From a bacterium Ga0077546 (lineage in GTDB: Bacteria; Cyanobacteriota; Vampirovibrionia; Obscuribacterales; Obscuribacteraceae), in contig LNEX01000306.1 in the NCBI GenBank assembly GCA_001464165.1, forward strand, positions 1 through 11,601: a DNA stretch of 11,601 nt, read 5' to 3'. The translations under genes were made by a program, and so were the position numbers. This document shows positions 1-6,592 of this stretch, piece after piece. The first letter of the stretch is position 1, and each line of letters opens with the position of its first letter. The notes beneath the pieces were generated by a model. The model saw only the letters and a list, made by a program, of their open reading frames with translations. It did not search any database and was not told where the DNA came from.

Positions 1-377
1 AGCAAAAGTAAAAGAGGCACTAATTTGAAAATCTCTTCTAATGGCACAGTGAAAAATGGCCTAAGGGGTGAAGTACCAAGTATTTTCATGAGAGGCATGC
101 AGGCCAGCACAGTGAGGCCCATGGTCAGGCCGCCAGCAAAGAAAAACGTGCCAATTTTTTGGATGGTGATGCTGCGAACCGGTGTGGCAATGATGGTTAG
201 AATCAGCACGAAAGCAAGGTTAAAAGCGAACCAGGCGATGCCTTGAATCCCTGTAACGACGAGGGTTGGAACGAGCCAAAGGGCGACACCGAGCCAGAGC
301 ACAATGTGACGCACCTGCAGTCGACTGGTGCCAAAGGGCACGGTTCCCCATGAGTTAACTTGCCCCTCTAAATTCAA
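1..377 (-). CDS. Partial multi-pass membrane protein, PrsW-like (EExxK motif)
   Basis: The N-terminal 125 codons of a hydrophobic protein run off the left edge. I place the start at TTG 377-375. It overlaps the stop of the upstream gene in a TTGA arrangement and has a very good SD (GGGAGGT) five bases ahead; a GTG at 341 is an alternative with a poorer SD. At least three membrane segments are visible, at about residues 24-45, 48-64 and 75-95. Near residue 112 comes PLEEIFKLVPLL, which matches the EExxK membrane motif of the PrsW family of glutamic intramembrane proteases (established for the family). The later family motifs lie outside the window, so protease function is inferred from one motif. 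It is the last visible gene of the dap operon string and is probably translated by coupling to the 113-aa gene before it. Confidence 0.6.
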   Translation of the reverse strand, partial: MNLEGQVNSWGTVPFGTSRLQVRHIVLWLGVALWLVPTLVVTGIQGIAWFAFNLAFVLILTIIATPVRSITIQKIGTFFFAGGLTMGLTVLACMPLMKILGTSPLRPFFTVPLEEIFKLVPLLLL

Positions 378-408
378 GTTTTACCTCCCACTTTTGGGAG
401 GTTTTTTT
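374..408 (-). promoter_or_regulatory. Hairpin sequestering the SD of the downstream gene
   Basis: On the minus-strand transcript, ACCUCCC (402-396) can pair perfectly with GGGAGGU (389-383) across a six-base loop. The 3' arm is the SD of the TTG start at 377. The hairpin lies inside the last codons of the 113-aa gene, so ribosomes finishing that gene would open it; this is the classic layout for translational coupling. Read on the plus strand, the same bases look like an intrinsic terminator (7-bp stem followed by seven T), although no plus-strand gene ends here. The pairing is seen directly; the coupling role is inference. Confidence 0.6.
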
Positions 409-715
409 GTTTGCTTTGATATTTGCCGAATGCCTCTAAAGCCAGATGAGCCGCCGGATTGGCCTTCAGTGCCTGGAGCAGACCTGGAACGCCTTTGGGG
501 CTTGCATTGCTAGCATCTTCTAGCTGTCTGAAAGCCAGTAAGTATTTGGCTTGCAACGCTTCAGGGTCACTGGGAAATTCTTTCGGTAAGCTCTTTCTTT
601 GGATTTTTGCCACTCCGGATAGTAGAGCGAACATGGCTAAGCCTGCTGCTATAGCGCCAATGACCCCGGGATTCCCGACTTTTTCAGCGACGTCGTGCAT
701 AAATTGGAAATTCAT
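374..715 (-). CDS. Small single-pass membrane protein, unknown function
   Basis: This 113-aa protein is not recognised as a family member. Its ATG overlaps the stop codon of dapE by one base (TAATG), and its own TGA overlaps the TTG of the following gene, so it sits in a tightly coupled operon. Residues 16-37 form one hydrophobic Gly/Ala-rich membrane segment, followed by a basic KIQRK stretch. About 75 soluble residues follow, rich in Ala, Leu and Lys and likely helical. No signal cleavage site, catalytic motif or cysteine is visible. The short cytoplasm-facing N-terminus followed by basic residues makes the membrane orientation ambiguous. The open frame, overlaps and position support a real gene; its role is unknown. 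Confidence 0.7.
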   Translation of the reverse strand: MNFQFMHDVAEKVGNPGVIGAIAAGLAMFALLSGVAKIQRKSLPKEFPSDPEALQAKYLLAFRQLEDASNASPKGVPGLLQALKANPAAHLALEAFGKYQSKQKNLPKVGGKT

Positions 716-1854
716 TACAGTGTCTCCCCGAAGATGTGCAGGAGAGTCTGTTCGTAGATACTGCTCAATTTATTTAAGTCGTCGATTGAGCAGCATTCGT
801 CAACTTTATGAATGGTGTCATTGACGAGCCCAAGCTCGATTACTTCAGCGCCGCAGGGGGCGATGAAGCGACCATCTGAGGTGCCGCCACTGGTGGAAAG
901 TTCTGTATGTAAGCCGGTTTTAGCTAAAATTGCCTGTTGCACTGCTTCAAGGAGCTTGCCTGTGTCCGTTAGGAATGGTTCTCCAGAGAGGCGCCATTCA
1001 ATTGTGTAATCGACTTTGTGTTTGTTTAATATGGCTTCTACTGTTGCCTTTAGGGTGTCGGCTGTTGATTCTGTGGAATAGCGAAAATTGATCCAGGCTT
1101 CTAGCTCTCCTGGTGTGACATTTTCTGCACCGGTACCAGAATTGAGATTAGTCACCTGAAAGGTTGTAGGTGGAAAAAATTGATTGCCGCTATCCCACTG
1201 ACTTTGACACAGTTCCGCCAGGGCGTCAGCAAAGGTGTGAATTGGATTAACTGCTTTATGTGGATAGGCAGCGTGTCCTTGCACTCCTTTGACATAAATA
1301 CGGCCGTTAAGGGAGCCTCGCCGACCGTTCTTAACCATGTCTCCTACAGTATTGACCGAACTAGGTTCTCCAACGATGCAGTAGTCGATTTTTTCGCCAC
1401 GTTTTAAAAGGGTTTCTACAGCTTTAACTGTACCGTCCACACTGGGGCCCTCTTCATCACTGGTTAGTAGCAGGGCTATTGATCCTGAACCAGCAGTGCT
1501 GCTACTGAAGCTTTGCGGATGCTCCTGGCAGAAGCGCTCAAGGGCAGTGACAAAGGCGGCAATATTGGCTTTCATGTCAGCTGTGCCCCGGCCATATAAG
1601 TAGCCGTCTCGCTCACTAGGTTCGAAGGGAGGGCTATGCCAGCTAGCTTCCGGACCGGTAGGCACTACATCGGTGTGACCAAGAAAGACAAGAAGCGGTC
1701 CGCTGCTGCCTTTTTTGGACCAGAGGTTTTTTACTTCTCCAAATTGCATGGTTTCGCTAGTAAAGCCAAGGGAGCTTAACCTGTTGGCAATTACACTTTG
1801 ACAGCCCGCATCATCAGGTGTGATTGATGGCAATCGCACTAGCTGTTTGGTCAA
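715..1854 (-). CDS. dapE: Succinyl-diaminopimelate desuccinylase (DapE, M20A)
   Basis: DapE hydrolyses N-succinyl-LL-2,6-diaminopimelate to LL-diaminopimelate and succinate, in the cytoplasm, for lysine and peptidoglycan synthesis. The full dinuclear-zinc M20 set is visible: GHTDVVP (His60, Asp62), GRGTADMK (Asp93), SDEEGP (Glu134, Glu135), VGEPSS (Glu163) and TIHK (His349). Family signatures KNGRRGSL, GVQGHAAYPH and GGTSDGRFIA are also present. The length of 379 aa is normal. The start given is the first usable one, TTG 1854, but it lacks an SD. Similarity to the E. coli N-terminus appears to extend about three residues further (LELTKQLVR against IELTQQLIR). The open frame upstream holds no ATG, GTG or TTG before an in-frame TGA. 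An ATA codon at 1878 with GGAG seven bases ahead may be the true start (387 aa). It follows dapD closely. Confidence 0.95.
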   Translation of the reverse strand: MTKQLVRLPSITPDDAGCQSVIANRLSSLGFTSETMQFGEVKNLWSKKGSSGPLLVFLGHTDVVPTGPEASWHSPPFEPSERDGYLYGRGTADMKANIAAFVTALERFCQEHPQSFSSSTAGSGSIALLLTSDEEGPSVDGTVKAVETLLKRGEKIDYCIVGEPSSVNTVGDMVKNGRRGSLNGRIYVKGVQGHAAYPHKAVNPIHTFADALAELCQSQWDSGNQFFPPTTFQVTNLNSGTGAENVTPGELEAWINFRYSTESTADTLKATVEAILNKHKVDYTIEWRLSGEPFLTDTGKLLEAVQQAILAKTGLHTELSTSGGTSDGRFIAPCGAEVIELGLVNDTIHKVDECCSIDDLNKLSSIYEQTLLHIFGETL

Positions 1855-1875
1855 TTCGAGGGTGTCAGTTTTGTC

Positions 1876-1889
1876 TATTGCTTTGCTCC
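1876..1889 (-). promoter_or_regulatory. Candidate RBS and ATA start of dapE
   Basis: GGAG (1889-1886) lies seven bases before an in-frame ATA (1878-1876), which would add eight residues to DapE, including the conserved Leu-Glu-Leu-Thr start of the first helix. No ATG, GTG or TTG exists between this frame's upstream TGA and the TTG at 1854. The SD is seen directly; use of ATA is inference, since AUA starts are rare in bacteria. Confidence 0.4.
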
Positions 1890-1916
1890 GTTGTCCGTAT
1901 TTGCTTCTGATTCTAA

Positions 1917-2792
1917 CTATGCATCTGTTTCAATTCCAGCTCTAAGCAGTTCGTTGATGCTGACTTTGCCGCGGGTTTTGGCATCGACCTGTTTGACTAT
2001 AACAGCGCAATAAAGGCTGTATTTACCGTCGGCAGAGGGCAAATTGCCAGATACCACCACCGAGCCTGCTGGTATTCTGCCGTAGCTTATTTCGCCAGTC
2101 ATGCGGTTGTATATGCGTGTGCTTTGACCTAGAAAGACACCCATCGAAATAACCGAGCCTTCTTCGACGATTACGCCCTCTACTACTTCCGAGCGGGCAC
2201 CAATAAAGCAGTTGTCTTCGATAATTGTTGGGCTCGCTTGCAAGGGCTCAAGTACACCGCCGATACCGGCCCCGCCGGAGAGGTGAACGTTTTTGCCAAT
2301 CTGAGCGCAAGAGCCGACCGTGGCCCAAGTGTCGATCATTGTGCCTGAATCGACGTAGGCGCCAATGTTGACGAAGGCGGGCATGCAAACGACGTCGCTG
2401 CCAATGTAGGCGCCCTTGCGCACTGCTGCTGGTGGCACTATGCGGAAACCGCCAGCGCGAAAATCGGCTTCTGTATAGCTTTCAAATTTGCTTGGTACTT
2501 TGTCATAAAAATTAGTTGATTGGCCTGGTATAACGACATTATCCTGGGTTCTAAATGAAAGTAAAACTGCTTTCTTGACCCATTCGTTTACTTGCCACTG
2601 TCCTTCTTTCTTTTCTGCTACTCGCAAAGAACCTTTATCAAGGCCGTCTATGACGTCACTGACTGCTTGCCGCACTTTTACGTCGACATTTTTGCTATTG
2701 ATTTCAGCGCGCTTTTCAAAGGCTTCTTCAATGGTGGCCTTAAGGGTGCTTGCAGCGGGGTGTTCGGCTTGGGCGGTATTTTTCGTATCCAT
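1917..2792 (-). CDS. dapD: Tetrahydrodipicolinate N-succinyltransferase (DapD)
   Basis: DapD transfers succinate from succinyl-CoA to tetrahydrodipicolinate, the first committed succinylase step of diaminopimelate synthesis. The 291-aa protein has a helical N-terminal domain (about 12-110), a left-handed beta-helix of hexapeptide repeats (about 122-250) and a C-terminal extension. The family signatures [43 protein letters not shown] and [17 protein letters not shown] are all intact. I start at ATG 2792, preceded by GAAGGA about ten bases upstream. A TTG at 2819 would add nine residues but places the SD inside the gene. E. coli DapD is 274 aa, so the length fits. It lies 37 bases after dapC and before dapE, matching the order of enzyme use. 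Confidence 0.97.
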   Translation of the reverse strand: MDTKNTAQAEHPAASTLKATIEEAFEKRAEINSKNVDVKVRQAVSDVIDGLDKGSLRVAEKKEGQWQVNEWVKKAVLLSFRTQDNVVIPGQSTNFYDKVPSKFESYTEADFRAGGFRIVPPAAVRKGAYIGSDVVCMPAFVNIGAYVDSGTMIDTWATVGSCAQIGKNVHLSGGAGIGGVLEPLQASPTIIEDNCFIGARSEVVEGVIVEEGSVISMGVFLGQSTRIYNRMTGEISYGRIPAGSVVVSGNLPSADGKYSLYCAVIVKQVDAKTRGKVSINELLRAGIETDA

Positions 2793-2829
2793 TCGTCGGT
2801 TTTCCTTCTTAGTGATCAAAGTTATTTTC

Positions 2830-4035
2830 TTACAAGCCTTCTACAAAATTTCGCAGGCGCTGGGCACCTTCTATGCATTCTTCTAGCGGTGCTACTAGTG
2901 CCATGCGCACATGATTGGCGCCTGGGTTTGCGCCGTGGGCTGGGCGTGATAGATATGTGCCAGGCACCACAGTCAAATTTTCGCGGGCAAAAAGCAGGCG
3001 AGTGAATTCGGTTTCGTCAATTTTGGTGCCGTCAATATTTGTCTGCGGCCATAGATAAAAGGCACCTTGAGCTGGTGCTACTTTAATCACAGGGGAAATA
3101 GTTTCAAGCACAGCATTGAATTTTTGTCGATATAGCACGCGGTTGGCTAGAACATGGGTCTCGTCTTGCCAGGCTGCCTTGCTAGCCTTTTGGAAAGGTG
3201 GTGACATGGCGCAGCCGTGGTAGGTGCGGTAAAGCTTGAACTGGGCAATTATTTCTGCGTCCCCGGCAACGAAACCTGAGCGCATCCCTGGTAAATTAGA
3301 TCGTTTGGATAGGCTGTGAAAAACTATACAACGGTTAAAGTCAGCTCGACCCATGCGAGCGCACACTTGTAAGAGCCCTACTGGTGGCCGGTTTTCGTCT
3401 GGATACAATTCTGAATAGCATTCATCAGAGGCGAGGACAAAATTATATTGGTCGGCTAGTTTAACTAGCTTCTCAATTTGCTCAGCTGGCATTACTGCCC
3501 CTGTTGGGTTACCGGGTGTGCATATAATTAAGAGCTGACATTGCTGCCAAATTGCTTCAGGCACGCTGTCAAAGTCAGGCAAGAGCGTCTCTGCATCAAC
3601 ATTGAGAAAGTATGGCTTGGCTCCAGCTAATAGTGCCGCTCCTTCATAAATTTGGTAGAAGGGGTTGGGCATTAGTACCAGCGCATCTGGGCCGGGAGTT
3701 ACCACCGCCTGAACAAAGGCAAACAGGGCCTCACGGCTGCCATTGCAGGGCAAAATGTGTTTGTCTTTTGATAGTGAATCGGGTTCTAGCTTGAAGCGCA
3801 CCTTGAGCCAGTCGCAGATTGCTTCACGCAATTCTCCCTCGCCAATAGTGAGGGGATAGTTGCTAAGGCCGCTGATTTCTTTAGCGATAATTTCAGCGAT
3901 AAATGTTGGTGCTGCGTGTTTTGGCTCGCCAATCGACCAGTGAATTGCTTTCTTGTCGGCTGGGGTCGTTCCCGCCAGTAATTTAGCCAGTCTTTCAAAG
4001 GGATATGGTTGTAATTCAGCCAGATGGGGGTTCAC
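2830..4035 (-). CDS. dapC: Succinyldiaminopimelate aminotransferase (DapC), PLP enzyme
   Basis: This 401-aa fold-type I aminotransferase is expected to convert N-succinyl-2-amino-6-ketopimelate to N-succinyl-LL-diaminopimelate with glutamate as donor, the step between DapD and DapE. The PLP lysine is Lys244 in [14 protein letters not shown]. Other cofactor and substrate residues are visible: Asn176 in TPGNPTG, Asp204 and Tyr207 in ASDECYSE, and Arg377 in HVRMAL. The opening [15 protein letters not shown] and the SIGEPKH motif are typical of proteobacterial DapC. The start is GTG 4035, with GAGAAG eight bases ahead; only 12 bases separate it from the M20D gene. ArgD/DapC-type enzymes could also serve, but the sequence type and the neighbours dapD and dapE make the assignment secure. 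Confidence 0.93.
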   Translation of the reverse strand: MNPHLAELQPYPFERLAKLLAGTTPADKKAIHWSIGEPKHAAPTFIAEIIAKEISGLSNYPLTIGEGELREAICDWLKVRFKLEPDSLSKDKHILPCNGSREALFAFVQAVVTPGPDALVLMPNPFYQIYEGAALLAGAKPYFLNVDAETLLPDFDSVPEAIWQQCQLLIICTPGNPTGAVMPAEQIEKLVKLADQYNFVLASDECYSELYPDENRPPVGLLQVCARMGRADFNRCIVFHSLSKRSNLPGMRSGFVAGDAEIIAQFKLYRTYHGCAMSPPFQKASKAAWQDETHVLANRVLYRQKFNAVLETISPVIKVAPAQGAFYLWPQTNIDGTKIDETEFTRLLFARENLTVVPGTYLSRPAHGANPGANHVRMALVAPLEECIEGAQRLRNFVEGL

Positions 4036-4047
4036 TTTCGTATCTTC

Positions 4048-5253
4048 TCACTTGCCTTTGTAGAATTGAGCAAGTCTGCGCGCTGTTTCAGCTAACACTG
4101 CTGAGCCTATGAACAGTCCTGATTCATCGAGGTCGAAAGTCGGGCTGTGATGACTGCGAGTGCTACCTTCGATTTCAGCGCCTAAGAACATAAATGCACC
4201 GGGTACTCTTTCGGCAAACATCGAGAAATCTTCGCTCCATGTTTTCGGCTGAATGGCGATGACATTGTCTATGCCAATTAAGTCTATGGCTGCTTGACGC
4301 ATAACCTCGGTTACTTCAGGATGATTAACCGTGGTGGGGTAGCCTAGTTCGTAGTCAATTTTGTAGTCGCCGCCTAAAATTCTGGCCAGCTGGCAGGCTT
4401 TGTCAAGTTCTTGCATGATTTGCTCACGCACGGCCTGACTAAACGAGCGGAATGTTCCTTCAAGCTTTACGCTTTCTGAAATGATATTACCCCTGGTGCT
4501 AGAGCTATGAAAAGAACCAATAGTGACAATGGCTGGGTCAAGAGCTGAGATGCGGCGGGAGATGATTTGTTGAATTGCTTGCACTACCTGCGAGCCTAAG
4601 ACAACAGCATCTACGGTGCTTTCAGGGTAGGCGCCATGGCCACCTTTGCCAATAATGTGAATGGTGAAACTATCCGCAGCTGCCATGATTGGGCCAGGAA
4701 TAATGCCCACTTTTCCCGCTGGTAGGCTAGCGTCCATGTGTAGGCCGATGATTGCTGAAACACCATCGAGAGCGTCATCTTCTAGCATTCTGCATGCGCC
4801 TGATTTGCCCTCTTCGTCACCAAATTCTTCAGCTGGTTGCAGCACCATGCGAATGCGGCCTGGTATTTCGGTTTCTGCTAGCATTTTTGCTGCAGTGAGA
4901 CCGCAGGCCATGTGACCATCGTGGCCGCAGGCGTGCATCACCCCTTGGTTCTTGGAAACATAACCGGCTTTGTTATCTTCATCAATGGGCAGGCCGTCCA
5001 TATCGGCTCGAATGGCAATTAGTGGCCCTTGTTTGCCAAGGTCGCCAATAACCCCAGTTTTGCCCACGCCTTTTTTTGTTTTGTAGCCAAGAGCTTCTAG
5101 TCTGTCGTTCATTAACTTGGCAGTTTCTAACTCATGAAAACTTAGTTCAGGATGTTCATGCAAGTGCCGGCGCATTTCGATAGTTTCGCGCTCTAATCTC
5201 TTGGCATTAGTAAGAAAGTGTTTGTCGCTCTCAGCTTTTTCTGTAGTCGGCAT
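4048..5253 (-). CDS. M20D-family amidohydrolase (N-acyl amino acid hydrolase type)
   Basis: This 401-aa metallo-amidohydrolase belongs to the family containing hippurate hydrolase, IAA-amino acid hydrolase and N-acetyl-diaminopimelate deacetylase. Metal-binding motifs visible are HACGHDGH (Cys109, His111), PAEE (Glu142, Glu143), GLHM (His172) and SHHSPTFD (His368 or His369). The dimerisation-domain signature GKGGHGAYP is at 202-210. The ATG start has AGGA seven bases ahead. The gene is immediately upstream of dapC, so it likely acts on an N-acyl diaminopimelate or another N-acyl amino acid, perhaps from peptidoglycan or side-product repair. Because dapE is also present, it is not needed for a standard succinylase pathway. 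Substrate is not determined by sequence. No signal peptide is seen, so it is cytoplasmic. Confidence 0.88.
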   Translation of the reverse strand: MPTTEKAESDKHFLTNAKRLERETIEMRRHLHEHPELSFHELETAKLMNDRLEALGYKTKKGVGKTGVIGDLGKQGPLIAIRADMDGLPIDEDNKAGYVSKNQGVMHACGHDGHMACGLTAAKMLAETEIPGRIRMVLQPAEEFGDEEGKSGACRMLEDDALDGVSAIIGLHMDASLPAGKVGIIPGPIMAAADSFTIHIIGKGGHGAYPESTVDAVVLGSQVVQAIQQIISRRISALDPAIVTIGSFHSSSTRGNIISESVKLEGTFRSFSQAVREQIMQELDKACQLARILGGDYKIDYELGYPTTVNHPEVTEVMRQAAIDLIGIDNVIAIQPKTWSEDFSMFAERVPGAFMFLGAEIEGSTRSHHSPTFDLDESGLFIGSAVLAETARRLAQFYKGK

Positions 5254-5406
5254 ATCCTGATCCTAGTTATCTGTTATCGGTCTTGGCTATCGGTCCTGTA
5301 ACTCTTCCCAATTGTTCTGTAAGCACCATGGCGTTAAAGTCTTCGCTGCCTTTTCGGCCTCGAAGACTTCGAACTTTACTACGATTTCGTCGACGACGAC
5401 AAGTGT
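5254..5406 (-). other. Gap with strong RNA hairpin and two startless open frames
   Basis: No conventional gene fits these 153 bases, yet two minus-strand frames look protein-like. In the frame of the preceding 58-aa gene, beyond its TAG stop, 39 sense codons run to a TAG at 5289-5287 (VVVDEIVVKFEVFEAEKAAK and on). In another frame, an arginine-rich stretch (TCRRRRNRSKVRSLRGRKG and on) ends at TAA 5269-5267, only 13 bases before the M20D ATG, but has no ATG, GTG or TTG at its head. The middle (5337-5369) forms a long hairpin. Structured leader RNA, stop readthrough, frameshifting or a decayed gene are all possible. Confidence 0.4.
5337..5369 (-). repeat. Inverted repeat forming a stable RNA hairpin
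   Basis: AAGTCTTCG (5337-5345) and CGAAGACTT (5361-5369) are perfect complements, nine pairs. On the minus-strand RNA the stem continues past opposed AG/AG dinucleotides (two purine mismatches) into GCC/GGC, capped by GAAAA. The right arm also belongs to the palindrome CGAAGACTTCG. No T-run follows on the minus strand, so it does not look like an intrinsic terminator. It lies about 85 bases ahead of the M20D start and could be a leader structure or processing site for the dap genes. Confidence 0.7.
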
Positions 5407-5583
5407 CTAATATTGGCCCCGGCCGCCGGAACTCGGTCTGAAGTTTGCTAGCGATTCATCAACTGTTGTTTGGGTAATGCGCAGAAACATCTGGGTGAGA
5501 GCCTCAATTTGCTCGTCAGTAAATTTTGCATTTGTATCTTCCACAATATTCTTGATGATTCTTGTGGCTTCAGATTTCAGCAT
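5407..5583 (-). CDS. Small 58-aa protein, unknown function
   Basis: The ATG at 5583 is preceded by GGAGG at four bases, a strong SD. The frame is open further upstream, but extending it would run through the intergenic sequence and into the previous gene. The 58-aa product is amphipathic and helical (about 1-45), with alternating acidic and basic residues, a FTDEQIEALTQMFL segment and a short Gly/Arg-rich tail (SSGGRGQY). No family is recognised. The frame resumes open for 39 codons after its TAG, so the gene might be longer through readthrough or might have lost a C-terminus. It lies 88 bases after the 224-aa gene. A TATAAA (5652-5647) in that spacer could be a -10 element, but no good -35 is seen. 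Confidence 0.6.
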   Translation of the reverse strand: MLKSEATRIIKNIVEDTNAKFTDEQIEALTQMFLRITQTTVDESLANFRPSSGGRGQY

Positions 5584-5610
5584 TGCGCCTCCGATATGGT
5601 CTTGTAATGG

Positions 5611-5746
5611 CTTTGACGCTCTTGAGTTTAGCGCATGCCTGTAGCTTTTATATATGACCAGATTTAGATAACTAGGCCAGAGCAAGCTGGTCAAGAAGGT
5701 TAGAGAGCTGTTGCACTTGTTGGGCAAAAACATCTTTGACGCTCTT
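5611..5746. repeat. 13-base exact direct repeat, two copies
   Basis: CTTTGACGCTCTT occurs at 5611-5623, in the spacer before the 58-aa gene, and again at 5734-5746, inside the 3' end of the 224-aa gene. Flanking bases differ. It may be a protein-binding site or the trace of a small duplication. Confidence 0.6.
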
Positions 5747-6346
5747 CCAGGCAAAAGCTAGGCCACTCTTTGCCTGTTGATTCTTGCGGCAAGTAGAGGC
5801 AACCAACATTTTTTGGTGGGTCTTTCGGTGAGCAATTTGTTCTTGGCGCTTTGAGTTAGTGACTTCGACTAGAGCGCGCAATTCAGTTGGCGAACTGACT
5901 GGCAGCATGCCTGTTTTTGCTGGAGGTAGTAATTTGCGACGGCGAGCTGGTGCGGCCATGATTGGAAGGGCTTGCAGTTTGGCTTGGGAAGCACCGACAG
6001 CTAGTACTAAAGGTGAAGAAACGGATGGTAATTTGTCACTGGTGGCCAGGATTTTTTCGTCGTCGTTATCGAGTGAAGCTAAAACTCTGGCGGTTCGCTT
6101 CAGGCGGACCACGCTGTTATCGGCGTACAGGTTGCGTAGGGCTTCGTTAGAAGAGAGTGACCCAGAGCGGAACTCAAGCAATTGCCCAAAAGACGGTTGG
6201 TCACTGGTCATTGCTTGTTCACGGTGTCGTTTGCTAGCGCATATGTTGTCGAACTCTTGGCTCATCATCTCTGCACTTGGTAATGACAGGAAGCTTTTGG
6301 CAGAGGCGTTTTCGTTTGTAAGGGCGCTAAAAGATGGCGAGCTCAT
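5672..6346 (-). CDS. Orphan 224-aa protein, unknown function
   Basis: No family is recognised. The ATG at 6346 has GAGG nine bases ahead, and the frame is open to TAG at 5674-5672. The protein is soluble-looking, rich in Ser, Ala, Leu and Lys/Arg, with no signal peptide or membrane segment. The N-terminal 50 residues are Ser-rich. A basic APARRRKLLPPAK stretch lies near 132-144, followed by a basic, Gln-rich region (about 164-190) and an amphipathic C-terminus ending QQVQQLSNLLDQLALA. An open frame on the opposite strand (5859-6377) competes but is Ser/Arg-rich, has no good SD and opposes the operon direction. The gene is the likely head of the minus-strand string and diverges from the caspase-like gene. 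Confidence 0.6.
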   Translation of the reverse strand: MSSPSFSALTNENASAKSFLSLPSAEMMSQEFDNICASKRHREQAMTSDQPSFGQLLEFRSGSLSSNEALRNLYADNSVVRLKRTARVLASLDNDDEKILATSDKLPSVSSPLVLAVGASQAKLQALPIMAAPARRRKLLPPAKTGMLPVSSPTELRALVEVTNSKRQEQIAHRKTHQKMLVASTCRKNQQAKSGLAFAWKSVKDVFAQQVQQLSNLLDQLALA

Positions 6347-6414
6347 TGGACTGTACCTCGACGAATTTCATGTGTGATATTGATTGGATGCCTTGCTGTT
6401 TATTGTTTGCCATA

Positions 6415-6441
6415 ATGACAACGAGGCCTAAACGTTGTCAT
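6415..6441. promoter_or_regulatory. Operator-like 9+9 inverted repeat in divergent promoter region
   Basis: ATGACAACG (6415-6423) and CGTTGTCAT (6433-6441) are perfect inverted copies around a nine-base spacer that itself contains AGGCCT. The centres of the half-sites are 18 bases apart, near two helical turns, as expected for a dimeric repressor or activator. It lies 69 bases upstream of the minus-strand 224-aa gene and about 150 upstream of the caspase-like gene, so it could control either. No T-run follows, so a terminator is unlikely. The binding role is inference. Confidence 0.5.
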
Positions 6442-6500
6442 CACCTCTTGGCACCACGTTTAATGTTTGCTAGTGATTTGGTTTGCCTAATTCGGTCCGA

Positions 6501-6531
6501 TTCAACGTCTGTGTATAAAATGAGGTATAAA
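6501..6531 (+). promoter_or_regulatory. Weak promoter candidate for the caspase-like gene
   Basis: Two TATAAA hexamers, at 6514-6519 and 6526-6531, lie about 65-80 bases before the GTG start. Only poor -35 matches are found (for example TTCAAC at 6501-6506, 19 bases before the second). The -10 likeness is seen; promoter activity is a guess. Confidence 0.25.
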
Positions 6532-6592
6532 GGCTACAGTTTTCTCTAGGTTTCAGCGGATTTCACTACAATTGACGAGATAAGGACAAGCT

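Noticed and set aside
383..408. Plus-strand intrinsic terminator as the end of a plus-strand gene
   Set aside because: No credible plus-strand gene lies upstream in the window; the hairpin is better explained by the minus-strand SD, though antisense termination stays possible.
2592..3005. 137-aa plus-strand open frame across dapD and dapC
   Set aside because: It is antisense to two secure enzymes and has a shadow-type composition.
5560..5600. GAGGCGC near the 58-aa gene as part of a lysine riboswitch
   Set aside because: Only this short match is seen; the other conserved riboswitch segments are missing, and the bases serve as the SD.
5859..6377. 172-aa plus-strand open frame opposite the 224-aa orphan gene
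   Set aside because: Ser/Arg-rich shadow composition, no good SD, and opposite to the operon; the minus-strand frame has an SD and is longer.
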